Position numbers and translations under genes: made by a program | Notes under the pieces: generated by a model | What the model was told of the DNA's origin: nothing | Databases searched by the model: none | The model's input: the letters and a program-made list of their open reading frames with translations, nothing else | Shown: positions 45,942-54,222 of the stretch, in pieces | Position numbering within the stretch: the stretch's first letter is position 1 | How the letters are laid out: each line of letters opens with the position of its first letter | DNA from: Methylopila turkensis | GTDB taxonomy: Bacteria > Pseudomonadota > Alphaproteobacteria > Rhizobiales > Methylopilaceae | NCBI RefSeq assembly: GCF_027922325.1 | Contig: NZ_BSFL01000002.1 | Coordinates: 124,001 to 188,000, forward strand | Direction of reading: 5' to 3' | Length of the DNA: 64,000 nucleotides

Positions 45942-47126
45942 ATGTCGATCCGGCCCATCCGCGTCCTGCTCGCCCCCTCCGGCTTCAAGGAGAGCCTCGG
46001 CGTCTCCGACGTCATCGACGAGATGGCGAAAGGCGTCGCCGCCGCCGCGCCCGACGCGGAGATCCTGCGCGCGCCGATGGTCGACGGGGGCGAAGGCTTC
46101 ACCGAGACGCTGGTGGAGCTCACCGGCGGATCGATGCGCCCCGTCACGGTGACCGGCCCGGTTGGAGCGCCGGTCGAGGCTTTCGTCGGCTTTCTCGGAG
46201 GTCTGGACCGACGGACCGCCGTCATCGAGATGGCCGCGGCCGCGGGGCTCCGCCTGGTGCCGCGCGACCTTCGCGACCCGGGCGCGACGACGAGCTTCGG
46301 CGTCGGCGAGCTGATCCGCGCGGCGCTTGACCTCGGGGCCGAACGAATCCTCATCGGTTGCGGCGACAGCGGTATCAACGACGCCGGCGCCGGCATGGCG
46401 CAGGCTCTCGGCGTGAGGCTTCTGGACGCGGAAGGCCGCCAGATCGGACGCGGGGGCGCAGAACTCGCGCGGCTCGCCCGTGTCGACCTTTCGGGTCGGG
46501 ACCCGCGGCTTGACGGCGTCACGATCGACGTCGCGGTGAACTGGCACAACGTCCTGCTCGGTGAGCGCGGGGTCGCGCGCGTGTTCGGGCCGCAGAAGGG
46601 CGCGACGCCGGCGCAGGTCGAGGAGCTTGCGGCGGCGCTGGAGACCTTCGCTTCGGTGGTCCGACGGGACCTCGGCGTGGAGTTCGACGGCATGCCGGGC
46701 GCCGGCGCGTCCGGCGGCCTCGGGGCGGGCCTCCACGCGCTCATCGGCGCGACGCTCCGTCCACGCTGGGACGTGGTGATGGCCTACATCGATCTCGACC
46801 AGAGCCTCGCGATGGCCGACCTCGTCATCACGGCCGAGGGCAGCCTCGACGGGCAGACGCCCTTCGGCAAGGCGCCGGCCGAGATCGCCCGCCGGGCGAA
46901 GCGCTGGAACCTGCCGGTGATCGCGCTCGCGGGCACGGTCGGCCAGGGCGCGGCCTCGACGCTCTCGGTCGGCGTCGACGCCTATTTCTCGATCCTGACG
47001 CGGCCGTGCTCGATGGACGAAGCGGTCGCCGACGCGCGCCGGCTCGTCCGCGAGGCCACGGAACAGGCCGTTCGCCTGTTCGCGCTCGGCCGTCGGCTGG
47101 ACGCGCGGGGACGGGTCGCGGCCTGA
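45942..47126 (+). CDS. Glycerate kinase (GarK/GlxK family)
   Basis: A 394-residue glycerate kinase of the GarK/GlxK family, which phosphorylates D-glycerate to 2-phosphoglycerate. Family marks are VLLAPSGFKESLGVSDV at the start, RAPMVDGGEGFTETLVELTGG near residue 40, MAAAAGLRLVPRDLRDPG near residue 98, the CGDSGINDAGAGMAQALG stretch near residue 140 and VITAEGSLDGQTPFGKAP near residue 295. AAGGAG lies nine bases before ATG 45942. It could be the last step for glycerate formed by the hexarate pathway at 55-64 kb, although it is not in that operon. Confidence 0.92.
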   Translation: MSIRPIRVLLAPSGFKESLGVSDVIDEMAKGVAAAAPDAEILRAPMVDGGEGFTETLVELTGGSMRPVTVTGPVGAPVEAFVGFLGGLDRRTAVIEMAAAAGLRLVPRDLRDPGATTSFGVGELIRAALDLGAERILIGCGDSGINDAGAGMAQALGVRLLDAEGRQIGRGGAELARLARVDLSGRDPRLDGVTIDVAVNWHNVLLGERGVARVFGPQKGATPAQVEELAAALETFASVVRRDLGVEFDGMPGAGASGGLGAGLHALIGATLRPRWDVVMAYIDLDQSLAMADLVITAEGSLDGQTPFGKAPAEIARRAKRWNLPVIALAGTVGQGAASTLSVGVDAYFSILTRPCSMDEAVADARRLVREATEQAVRLFALGRRLDARGRVAA

Positions 47127-47190
47127 CTGACGAGTTTCGAGCCGGAATGACCCCCCGCTTCGCGACCGACCTCATCGGCTCGTGATTAGA

Positions 47191-47214
47191 TTGCAACTCG
47201 TTTGCACTTGCAAA
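47191..47214. promoter_or_regulatory. Mur/Fur-type box 1 upstream of sitA
   Basis: TTGCAA at 47191-47196 is followed by TTTGC-ACTT-GCAAA at 47201-47214. TGCAA-rich inverted repeats in tandem upstream of sitA are the hallmark of Mur (manganese uptake regulator) boxes in Hyphomicrobiales. Confidence 0.6.
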
Positions 47215-47239
47215 GCGGCCCGGACGCCGCGATAGTGCG

Positions 47240-47258
47240 TTTGCAAGTCAATCGCAAA
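47240..47258. promoter_or_regulatory. Mur/Fur-type box 2 upstream of sitA
   Basis: TTTGC at 47240-47244 and GCAAA at 47254-47258 form an inverted repeat with 9 bases between, 11 bases before the sitA start codon. Together with box 1 it fits a repressible manganese promoter. Confidence 0.6.
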
Positions 47259-47269
47259 AAGGATCGTAC

Positions 47270-48184
47270 ATGTTGATGGGCTCGAGGCGTTGGGCCGGAG
47301 CGGCCCTCGCCGGCGCGATCTTCGCCGGGCTCTGGCCCTCCGCGGCCGCCGCCGAGAAGTTCAAGGCCGTGACGACCTTCACGATCATCGCCGACATGGC
47401 CCGCAACGTGGCTGGCGACGCTGCGATCGTGGAGTCGATCGCCCGGCCCGGCGCCGAGATCCACAATTACGCGCCGACGCCGGGCGACATCCGCCGGGCG
47501 CAGGGCGCGAAGCTGATCCTGTGGAACGGGCTCAATCTCGAGCTCTGGTTCGAGAAGTTCTTCCAGAACCTGAGCGACGTGCCGGAGGCGGTGGTCTCCA
47601 AGGGCGTCGAGCCGATGAGCATTTCGGACGGGCCCTATGCGGGCAAGCCCAACCCCCACGCCTGGATGTCCCCGGCGAACGCCCTGATCTACGTCGACAA
47701 CATCCGCGACGCCTTCGTGGCGAACGACCCCGGCAACGCCGCGACCTACAGAGCCAACGCCGAGGCCTACAAGGCGAAGATCCAGGCGGCGATCGGGCCG
47801 ATTCGGGAGAAGCTCGACCGGATCCCGGAGGAGAAGCGCTGGCTGGTGTCGAGCGAGGGCGCCTTCTCCTATCTCGCGCGCGATTTCGGCCTGAAGGAGC
47901 TCTACCTCTGGCCGATCAACGCCGACGAACAGGGCACGCCCCGACAGGTGCGAAAGGTGATCGATACGATCAGGGCCGAGAAGATCGTCGCCGTGTTCAG
48001 CGAGAGCACGGTGTCCGACAAGCCGGCGCGCCAGGTCGCCCGCGAGACCGGGGCCGTCTATGGCGGGGCGCTCTATGTGGACTCCCTGAGCGACGCCCGT
48101 GGCGAGGTTCCGACCTATGTCGACCTGCTGCGCGTCACGTCGGACACGATCGCGAAGGGCCTGGCGGAAGGCCTCACGCAGTGA
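47270..48184 (+). CDS. sitA: Manganese/iron ABC transporter substrate-binding protein SitA
   Basis: A 304-residue cluster-9 metal-binding protein with a Sec signal peptide ending in AAAAEK near residue 30. Metal-ligand regions are IARPGAEIHNYAPTPGD near residue 65 (His), NPHAWMSP near residue 127 (His), SEGAFSYLARDFGLKELYLWP near residue 200 (Glu) and YGGALYVDSLSD (Asp). There is no histidine-rich loop, so it fits the Mn2+/Fe2+ SitA/MntA type, not ZnuA. It is the first gene of sitABCD and is preceded by two Mur-type boxes. Confidence 0.93.
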   Translation: MLMGSRRWAGAALAGAIFAGLWPSAAAAEKFKAVTTFTIIADMARNVAGDAAIVESIARPGAEIHNYAPTPGDIRRAQGAKLILWNGLNLELWFEKFFQNLSDVPEAVVSKGVEPMSISDGPYAGKPNPHAWMSPANALIYVDNIRDAFVANDPGNAATYRANAEAYKAKIQAAIGPIREKLDRIPEEKRWLVSSEGAFSYLARDFGLKELYLWPINADEQGTPRQVRKVIDTIRAEKIVAVFSESTVSDKPARQVARETGAVYGGALYVDSLSDARGEVPTYVDLLRVTSDTIAKGLAEGLTQ

Positions 48185-49083
48185 CGGCCCACGTCGTCGC
48201 GCCGGCTCAAAGCCCGGACGCAGGGTCCGGCGTCGCGGTCCATGGCGCGACCGTGACCTATCGCAACGGCGTCACCGCGCTCCGCGACGCGAGCTTCGAG
48301 ATCCCGACCGGCGCGATCGCGGCGCTGGTCGGCGTCAACGGCTCCGGCAAGTCGACGCTGTTCAAGGCCATCATGGGATTTCTGACGCTCGCGGCGGGCG
48401 ACATCCGCGTGCTCGGCATGTCGGTCCCCGAGGCGCTGCGGAAGAACTTGGTGGCCTATGTGCCCCAGGCCGAAGAGGTCGACTGGAACTTCCCCGTTCT
48501 GGTCGAGGACGTCGTGATGATGGGCCGCTACGGCGGCATGGGTTTTCTGCGCATCCCGCGCGCCGCGGACCGCGCCGCGGTCGAGGCCGCGCTCGCCCGC
48601 GTCGACATGAGCGCGTTCCGCAAGCGCCAGATCGGCGAGCTTTCGGGCGGCCAGAGGAAGCGCGTCTTCCTCGCCCGCGCGCTGGCGCAGGAGAGCCGCG
48701 TCATCCTGCTCGACGAGCCCTTCACCGGCGTCGACGTCAAGACCGAGGACCAGATCATCGCGCTCCTGCGCGAGCTGCGCGACGAGGGCCGGGTGATGCT
48801 GGTCTCGACCCACAATCTCGGCTCGGTGCCGGAATTCTGCGACCGCGTCGTCCTGATCAAGGGCACGGTGCTGGCCTATGGGCCGACCGAGGAGACCTTC
48901 ACGCAGGCGAACCTGGAGCGCGCCTTCGGCGGCGTGCTTCGGCATTTCGTGCTGAACCAGCCGCCCGGCGGCGGCGCGCCGACCCCGTTCGGCGTGTTCA
49001 CCGACGACGAGCGGCCGCTGATCCTGCATCAGGGCCGGGCCGCCACGCGCGCGCCCGAGACCGCCGCGGCGGACCGGCCGTGA
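48181..49083 (+). CDS. sitB: Manganese/iron ABC transporter ATPase SitB
   Basis: A 300-residue ABC ATPase. Walker A is GVNGSGKST near residue 53, the signature LSGGQRKRVFLARAL near residue 158 and Walker B VILLDEPFTGVD near residue 180. VPQAEEVDWNFPVLVEDVVMMGRYG near residue 95 is typical of metal-chelate transporter ATPases. Start GTG 48181 overlaps the sitA stop (GTGA). An in-frame extension upstream would overlap sitA and is not protein-like. Confidence 0.93.
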   Translation: MTAHVVAPAQSPDAGSGVAVHGATVTYRNGVTALRDASFEIPTGAIAALVGVNGSGKSTLFKAIMGFLTLAAGDIRVLGMSVPEALRKNLVAYVPQAEEVDWNFPVLVEDVVMMGRYGGMGFLRIPRAADRAAVEAALARVDMSAFRKRQIGELSGGQRKRVFLARALAQESRVILLDEPFTGVDVKTEDQIIALLRELRDEGRVMLVSTHNLGSVPEFCDRVVLIKGTVLAYGPTEETFTQANLERAFGGVLRHFVLNQPPGGGAPTPFGVFTDDERPLILHQGRAATRAPETAAADRP

Positions 49084-49940
49084 CCGCCGGCCTGCTCGAA
49101 CCCTTCGGTTACAGCTACATGCTGAACGCCATGTGGGTGTCGGCGCTCGTCGGCGGGGTCTGCGCGTTCCTCTCCTGCTACCTGATGCTGAAGGGCTGGT
49201 CGCTGATCGGCGACGCGCTGTCCCATTCGATCGTGCCGGGCGTCGCCGGCGCCTACATGCTCGGCCTGCCGTTTTCGATCGGCGCCTTCTTCTCCGGGGG
49301 GCTTGCGGCCGCCGCCATGCTGTTCCTCAACCAGCGCACGAAGCTGAAGGAGGACGCGGTCATCGGCCTGATCTTCTCCTCCTTCTTCGGGCTCGGCCTG
49401 TTCATGGCGTCGCTGTCGCCGATGTCGGTCAACATCCAGACGATCGTGCTCGGCAACGTGCTGGCCATCACCCCGGAAGACACGCTTCAGCTCGCCGTCA
49501 TCGGCTTCGTCTCGCTCGCGATCCTGCTGGCCAAGTGGAAGGACCTGATGGTCGTGTTCTTCGACGAGAGCCACGCGCGTACGATCGGACTGAACCCGAC
49601 GCGGCTGAAAATCCTGTTCTTCGCGCTGCTGTCGGCCTCCACCGTCGCCGCGCTGCAGACGGTCGGCGCCTTCCTCGTCATCGCCATGGTGGTGACGCCC
49701 GGCGCGACCGCCTATCTGCTCACCGACCGCTTCCCGCGCCTGCTCGCGATCGCGGTCGCGATCGGCGCGATCAGCAGCTTCGCGGGCGCCTATCTCAGCT
49801 ACTTCATCGACGGCGCGACCGGCGGCGTCATCGTCACGCTGCAGACCCTGATCTTCCTCGCGGCGTTCCTGCTCGCGCCCAAGCACGGCCTGATCGCCGC
49901 CCGCCGGCGCGCGGCGCGGACCGCGGAGGCGGCGCGATGA
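49080..49940 (+). CDS. sitC: Manganese/iron ABC transporter permease SitC
   Basis: A 286-residue ABC-3 family permease with about eight helices. The family loops CYLMLKGWSLIGDALSHSIVPGVAGAY near residue 38 and TVGAFLVIAMVVTPGATAYLLTDR near residue 198 are clear. Start GTG 49080 overlaps the sitB stop codon in a GTGA arrangement. It forms the membrane channel with SitD. Confidence 0.93.
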   Translation: MTAGLLEPFGYSYMLNAMWVSALVGGVCAFLSCYLMLKGWSLIGDALSHSIVPGVAGAYMLGLPFSIGAFFSGGLAAAAMLFLNQRTKLKEDAVIGLIFSSFFGLGLFMASLSPMSVNIQTIVLGNVLAITPEDTLQLAVIGFVSLAILLAKWKDLMVVFFDESHARTIGLNPTRLKILFFALLSASTVAALQTVGAFLVIAMVVTPGATAYLLTDRFPRLLAIAVAIGAISSFAGAYLSYFIDGATGGVIVTLQTLIFLAAFLLAPKHGLIAARRRAARTAEAAR

Positions 49941-50809
49941 GCGTCGTCGAACTTCTGGTCGAGCCGTTCCGCTTCGACTTCATGGTGACGGCGCTCGTGA
50001 TCGCGACGCTGATCTCGATCCCGATGGCGTTGCTGTCCTGCTTCCTCGTCATCAAGGGCTGGTCGCTGATGGGCGACGCGATCAGCCACGCGGTCTTCCC
50101 CGGCGTGGTGATCGCCTACGTCGTCGGCCTCCCCTACGCCGTCGGCGCCTTCGCGGCCGGCATGCTCTGCGCGGTCGCCACCGGATTCCTCAAGGACAAC
50201 AGCCGCGTCAAACAGGACACCGTGATGGGGGTCGTGTTCTCCGGCATGTTCGGCTTCGGGCTGGTCCTGTACGTCAAGGTCCGGCCGGACGTGCATCTCG
50301 ACCACATCCTGTTCGGCGACATGCTCGGCGTGTCGTGGCTCGACATCGGCGAGGCGGCGCTGGTCTCGGCGATCACCGCCGGGATCATCGGGCTGAAATG
50401 GAAGGACTTCCTGCTGCACGCCTTCGACCCGACCCAGGCGAAGGCGGTCGGACTGCGGGTCGGACTGCTGCATTACGGCCTGCTCGCGCTGATCTCGCTG
50501 ACCGTCGTGGGCGCGCTGAAGGCCGTAGGCCTGATCCTCGCCATCGCCATGCTGATCGCGCCGGGGGCGATCGCCTTCCTGGTCACCCGCCGCTTCAGCG
50601 CGATGCTGATCGTCGCCGTGGCGGTCGCCGCCGTCGGCTCCTTCGGCGGCGTCTACCTCTCGTTCTTCATCGACAGCGCTCCCGCGCCGACGATCGTGCT
50701 GACGCTTTCGGCCGCGTTCGTCGTGGCCTTCGTCCACGCCACGCGCAAGGCCGCCCGCATCGGTCGGACGCAGGCGGGTCCCGGAACGGCCGTCCAGACC
50801 GACGCGTAG
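49937..50809 (+). CDS. sitD: Manganese/iron ABC transporter permease SitD
   Basis: A 290-residue ABC-3 permease, paralogous to SitC, with FLVIKGWSLMGDAISHAVFPGVVIAY near residue 36 and AVGLILAIAMLIAPGAIAFLVTRRFSA near residue 203. The ATG at 49937 overlaps the sitC stop (ATGA). It is the last gene of sitABCD, and a strong 16-bp hairpin at 50851-50888 follows its stop codon. Confidence 0.93.
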   Translation: MSVVELLVEPFRFDFMVTALVIATLISIPMALLSCFLVIKGWSLMGDAISHAVFPGVVIAYVVGLPYAVGAFAAGMLCAVATGFLKDNSRVKQDTVMGVVFSGMFGFGLVLYVKVRPDVHLDHILFGDMLGVSWLDIGEAALVSAITAGIIGLKWKDFLLHAFDPTQAKAVGLRVGLLHYGLLALISLTVVGALKAVGLILAIAMLIAPGAIAFLVTRRFSAMLIVAVAVAAVGSFGGVYLSFFIDSAPAPTIVLTLSAAFVVAFVHATRKAARIGRTQAGPGTAVQTDA

Positions 50810-50850
50810 CGCGCGACGGCGCTCGCGCTCACGCGCCGCGCCCGAGCGTC

Positions 50851-50888
50851 GCTTCCGCCGCGCCGCGTCGATGCGGCGCGGCGGAAGC
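50851..50888. terminator. Bidirectional hairpin between converging sitD and a Bug-protein gene
   Basis: A perfect 16-bp stem (50851-50866 and 50873-50888) closes a six-base loop GTCGAT; the arms are rich in CCGCCGC/GCGGCGG. It sits between two converging genes and probably ends transcription from both. No U-tract follows. Confidence 0.75.
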
Positions 50889-50896
50889 CGGGACGA

Positions 50897-51877
50897 TCAC
50901 TCGATCTGGATCCGGCTCTCCCGGGCGACCGTCGCCCAGCGGCTGTAGTCGGCCTCGAGCAGCTTCTCGAACGCGTCGCCGGTCCTTGCGGTGACCACCG
51001 CTCCGTCCTTGGTGAAGAGGTCGGAGACCTTGGGCATGCGCATGGCGTCGCCGGAGACTTTGGCGATCCGATCGACGATCGGCTGCGGCGTGCCGGCCCG
51101 CACCATGATCCCGAACCAGGCGCCGACCTCGAAATCCGGATAGCCGGATTCCGCCATGGTCGGCACGTTCGGCAGGATCGACGAGCGCTGCTTCGAGCTG
51201 ACGGCGAGCGGCCGCAGCTTGCCGGCGCGGATGTTCGCGATCGAGGCCACGATGTTGTCGAACATCATGTCGACCCGGCCCGTCGTGAGGTCGAGCTGCG
51301 CCGGCGCGCTGCCGCGGTAGGGCACGTGGACGATGTCGATCCCGGCGGTGAGCTTGAGCAGCTCGCTCGCCATCTGGTGCGTCGTGCCCGGCCCGGAGGA
51401 CGCGAAGCTGACGCCGCCGGGCTTCTCTTTGGCGAGCGCGACCAGCTCCTGCACCGAGTTCGCCTTGACGTCGGGGTGGACCACCAGCACCAGCGGCATC
51501 GTGGTGAGCTCGATGACGGGGATGAAGTCCTTCCGCGGATCGAAGGCGAGCTTCTTCATCGTGACGGCGGTGATGGTGTGCGCGGCGGTCGCCATCAGCA
51601 GCGTGTAGCCGTCGGCCGGAGCGGCGGCGACCGCCCCGGTGCCGATGGCGCCGCCGGCGCCCGGCTTGTTCTCGACCACGATCGGCTGGCCGAGCATGTC
51701 GCCCATCGGCGCGCCGAGGGCGCGCGACAGGATGTCGGAGGCGCTCCCCGGAGGAAACGGAACGGTGATCTGGATCGGTTTGTTCGGCCAGTCCGTCTGG
51801 ACGGCCTGCGCCTTGGTCAGAAGGGCCGGCGCCGCAAGTGCGCCGGCCCCGAGCGCGAGAAACTCTCTACGCCTCAT
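50897..51877 (-). CDS. Tripartite tricarboxylate transporter (Bug/TctC) binding protein
   Basis: A 326-residue periplasmic protein of the Bug/TctC family with a twin-arginine-like N terminus (MRRREFLALGAGALAAPALL, cleavage after AQA). Family segments are ITVPFPPGSASDILSRAL near residue 37, VVENKPGAGGAIGTGAVAAAP near residue 65 and FASSGPGTTHQMASELLK near residue 145. Such proteins deliver organic acids to TctAB. No tctAB genes are adjacent; it is the last gene of an operon with an FAD-dependent oxidoreductase and a GntR regulator, whose substrate it may carry. Start ATG 51877. Confidence 0.93.
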   Translation of the reverse strand: MRRREFLALGAGALAAPALLTKAQAVQTDWPNKPIQITVPFPPGSASDILSRALGAPMGDMLGQPIVVENKPGAGGAIGTGAVAAAPADGYTLLMATAAHTITAVTMKKLAFDPRKDFIPVIELTTMPLVLVVHPDVKANSVQELVALAKEKPGGVSFASSGPGTTHQMASELLKLTAGIDIVHVPYRGSAPAQLDLTTGRVDMMFDNIVASIANIRAGKLRPLAVSSKQRSSILPNVPTMAESGYPDFEVGAWFGIMVRAGTPQPIVDRIAKVSGDAMRMPKVSDLFTKDGAVVTARTGDAFEKLLEADYSRWATVARESRIQIE

Positions 51878-51923
51878 GTCAGTCCTCCCAATGATCGGCT
51901 TCTTGTTTTTTTGAGCTCGCGGA

Positions 51924-53288
51924 TCAGGCGGTTCGGCGCTGTCGCGGCTCCTCGGTTTCGCCGAGGAACGCGCCGTCCGCGATAAGCCGCTTCTGGAGGT
52001 CCGCGACGTCGAGATGGGCGACCGGCGCGTTGCCGCGCGCCGCGAGCGCCGCCGCGGTCCCGGCGGCCTGGCCGGTGACGAGGCAGGGCGCCATGTTGCG
52101 CGTCGCCCCATGGGCGAAGTGGGTCGCGGAAAGGCAGCGGCCGGCGACGATCAGATTGTCGATCCCCTGCGGCAGCAGCGAGCGATACGGCACGTCGAAC
52201 GCGCCGTCGCCGCCGACGTCCACGAAGTAGGCCTGGCCGGTGTCGGGGTGGTGGATGTCCACGGGGAAGCAGATCTGGCCGACCGTGTCGTCGAACTTCC
52301 GGCCCTCGAGCACGTCCTCCTTGGAGATCTCGTAGCGCCCGAGGATGTTGCGGCTCTCACGAACGCCGGCGACGACCTGCGGCGCGAAGTAGCCGCGCTC
52401 GAAGCCGGGAACGTGCTTCACGAGGAACTCGCCGGCCTTCACGCACTGCCGGGTCAGGTCCTGGAAGGCGCGCGACATGGCGAGCGGGTCGGTGCCGTCG
52501 ACGCCGAACACCGCGGAGGTGTTCACGTTGATGCGGTCCGGCCAGACCGTGTTGAAGAACACCTTGTGGTCGCGGTTCGGGAAGATCTTCTCTTCCGCGA
52601 TGATGTCGTTCCACGCGCTGAACGTGCCGTTGAAATAGACCGGGATCGGCTCGCTCTCGCCGGGCTTGTCCGCCATCGCCGGCGCGACCTCGCCAAGAGT
52701 CTTGGCGATCAGGCGGGTGTCGACGCGGTGGAAGTGCATCAGCATCGAGACCGGCTGCATCTTGCCGGTGCCCTCCTCGCCCTTGCGGGTCGGGGCGCCT
52801 GCGAGCGCCGCGATGTCGGCGTCGCCGCTGGTGTCGATGTAGGAGTTCGCGATCACGCGGCGCAGGCCGCCCTTCATGGCGACGGTGAGCGCGTCGATCG
52901 CGTCGCCGTCGCGCTCCACGCCCACGACGCTCGCGCCGTAGATCACCTGACAGCCGGCCTCGGCCAGCATCTCGGCGGCGAGGATGCGGAACCAGTCGCC
53001 GTCGACCGGCGTCACGGCGCTGACGAAGCCGTCATAGGGGATGTGGCCGACGGCGGCGCCGACCGTCTTCAGACGATCGACCATCTCCTGCGCGAGGCCG
53101 AACACGGTCTGGCGGCGGTCGCGGGTCAGGAAGCTGTGGAGGCAAAGGCCCGTGGTGGCGTTGCCGCCGACGAAGGGCCTCGGCTCCAGCACCACGGCCT
53201 TGGCGCCGGCGCGCGCCGCGGCGACGCCCGCCGCGACGCCGGTCACGCCGCCGCCCACCACCACCACGTCGAAAGTCATCTGGTCCAT
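51924..53288 (-). CDS. FAD-dependent oxidoreductase (PF12831-like)
   Basis: A 454-residue flavoprotein with the Rossmann dinucleotide motif VVVVGGGVTGVAAGVAAARAG at residues 8-28, then VVLEPRPFVGGNATTGL near residue 33. A central DTSGDADIAALAGAP near residue 145 and the C-terminal GRCLSATHFAHGATRNMAPCLVTGQAAGTAAAL near residue 405 identify the FAD_oxidored family. Such genes often accompany Bug-type binding proteins, as here (gap 46 bases). The reaction is unknown; oxidation of a hydroxy acid is possible. Start ATG 53288. Confidence 0.9.
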   Translation of the reverse strand: MDQMTFDVVVVGGGVTGVAAGVAAARAGAKAVVLEPRPFVGGNATTGLCLHSFLTRDRRQTVFGLAQEMVDRLKTVGAAVGHIPYDGFVSAVTPVDGDWFRILAAEMLAEAGCQVIYGASVVGVERDGDAIDALTVAMKGGLRRVIANSYIDTSGDADIAALAGAPTRKGEEGTGKMQPVSMLMHFHRVDTRLIAKTLGEVAPAMADKPGESEPIPVYFNGTFSAWNDIIAEEKIFPNRDHKVFFNTVWPDRINVNTSAVFGVDGTDPLAMSRAFQDLTRQCVKAGEFLVKHVPGFERGYFAPQVVAGVRESRNILGRYEISKEDVLEGRKFDDTVGQICFPVDIHHPDTGQAYFVDVGGDGAFDVPYRSLLPQGIDNLIVAGRCLSATHFAHGATRNMAPCLVTGQAAGTAAALAARGNAPVAHLDVADLQKRLIADGAFLGETEEPRQRRTA

Positions 53289-53326
53289 GTCACGCGTCTC
53301 CCTGCGCAGCTTTGTCGGTCGCGCGC

Positions 53327-54064
53327 TCAGCGCGCGTCCTCGTCGAGGCTTTCGAGATTGGCGAGCTGACGCGCGGCTTCGCCGTCGTCGCCCGCCGGGT
53401 CGATCTGCAGCACCGCGTCGGTGATGCGGCGGCCGGCGCGCGCGATGTGGGCGCGCATCAGCGCCTCGGCGCGGTCGCCGTCGCGCGCAGCCAGCAGGTC
53501 GATCAGGCGTCCGTGCTCGTCGATCGACGCGGCGCGATGGCCGGGCGCGAGCAGCGAGAGCCGGCGATAGGTCGCGACCAGCGGGTCGAGCGCCATCAGG
53601 CTGTTCTCGGCCCTGACGCTGCCCGCGACCGCCGCGATCGCCGAATGGAACTCGCCGTTCAGCGCGACCAGCGAGGCGATGTCGTCGCGGCCGTTGGCCT
53701 CGAGCGTCCTCGTGTGGATCTTCCGCAGCGCGGCGATCTCGTCCGGGGCGACGCGCGCGCACGCGGCGCGGATCATCGCGCCCTCGATGGCGGCGCGCAG
53801 GAAATAGACTTCCGCAACGTCCTGGGGTTTCGGCCGGAACACCCTGAGGCCGCGCGGCGTGCTCTCGACCAGCCCGTTCGCCACCAGCCGCTTCACCGCC
53901 TCGCGCACCGGCGTGCGGCTGATCGCGAGCTCCTCGGCGAGCTTGACCTCGGAGATGACGTCGCCGCCACGCAGACGCCCCGAGATGATCATCTCGCGCA
54001 GCGTCTCGTACGCCTGCTCGTAGCGGGTCGGGGCCGGGCCGGGGCGGTTGGAAACATCCTGCAT
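53327..54064 (-). CDS. GntR-family (FadR-like) transcriptional regulator
   Basis: A 245-residue GntR/FadR-like regulator: winged helix with YEQAYETLREMIISGRLRGGD and LAEELAISRTPVREAVKRLVANGLV near residues 18-70, then an FCD-type ligand domain. It precedes the FAD oxidoreductase and Bug genes on the same strand. The start is uncertain: ATGCAG occurs three times in frame at 54088, 54076 and 54064. ATG 54064 is chosen because a 14-bp palindrome (54069-54082) lies directly before it and would otherwise be coding. Confidence 0.9.
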   Translation of the reverse strand: MQDVSNRPGPAPTRYEQAYETLREMIISGRLRGGDVISEVKLAEELAISRTPVREAVKRLVANGLVESTPRGLRVFRPKPQDVAEVYFLRAAIEGAMIRAACARVAPDEIAALRKIHTRTLEANGRDDIASLVALNGEFHSAIAAVAGSVRAENSLMALDPLVATYRRLSLLAPGHRAASIDEHGRLIDLLAARDGDRAEALMRAHIARAGRRITDAVLQIDPAGDDGEAARQLANLESLDEDAR

Positions 54065-54068
54065 GGCG

Positions 54069-54082
54069 ACCTGCATACAGGT
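54069..54082. promoter_or_regulatory. Palindrome ACCTG-CATA-CAGGT at the GntR start
   Basis: Five-base perfect arms around CATA, five bases upstream of the chosen GntR start codon. A site of this length and position suits autoregulation by a GntR-type dimer. It also lies within a 12-base periodic ATGCAG pattern. Confidence 0.5.
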
Positions 54083-54222
54083 CTGCATGCGACTCTTCAA
54101 GCCGCCCGACGGCCTGCTGGCCGAAGGTCGAAAGGGCGGCTCAAACGGCTTGCGACCGCGAACGGCCGGCGATGTCCGTCTCCGGTCACGCACGGCCGCG
54201 AAGCGGCCGCGAGCGCGGTCGT

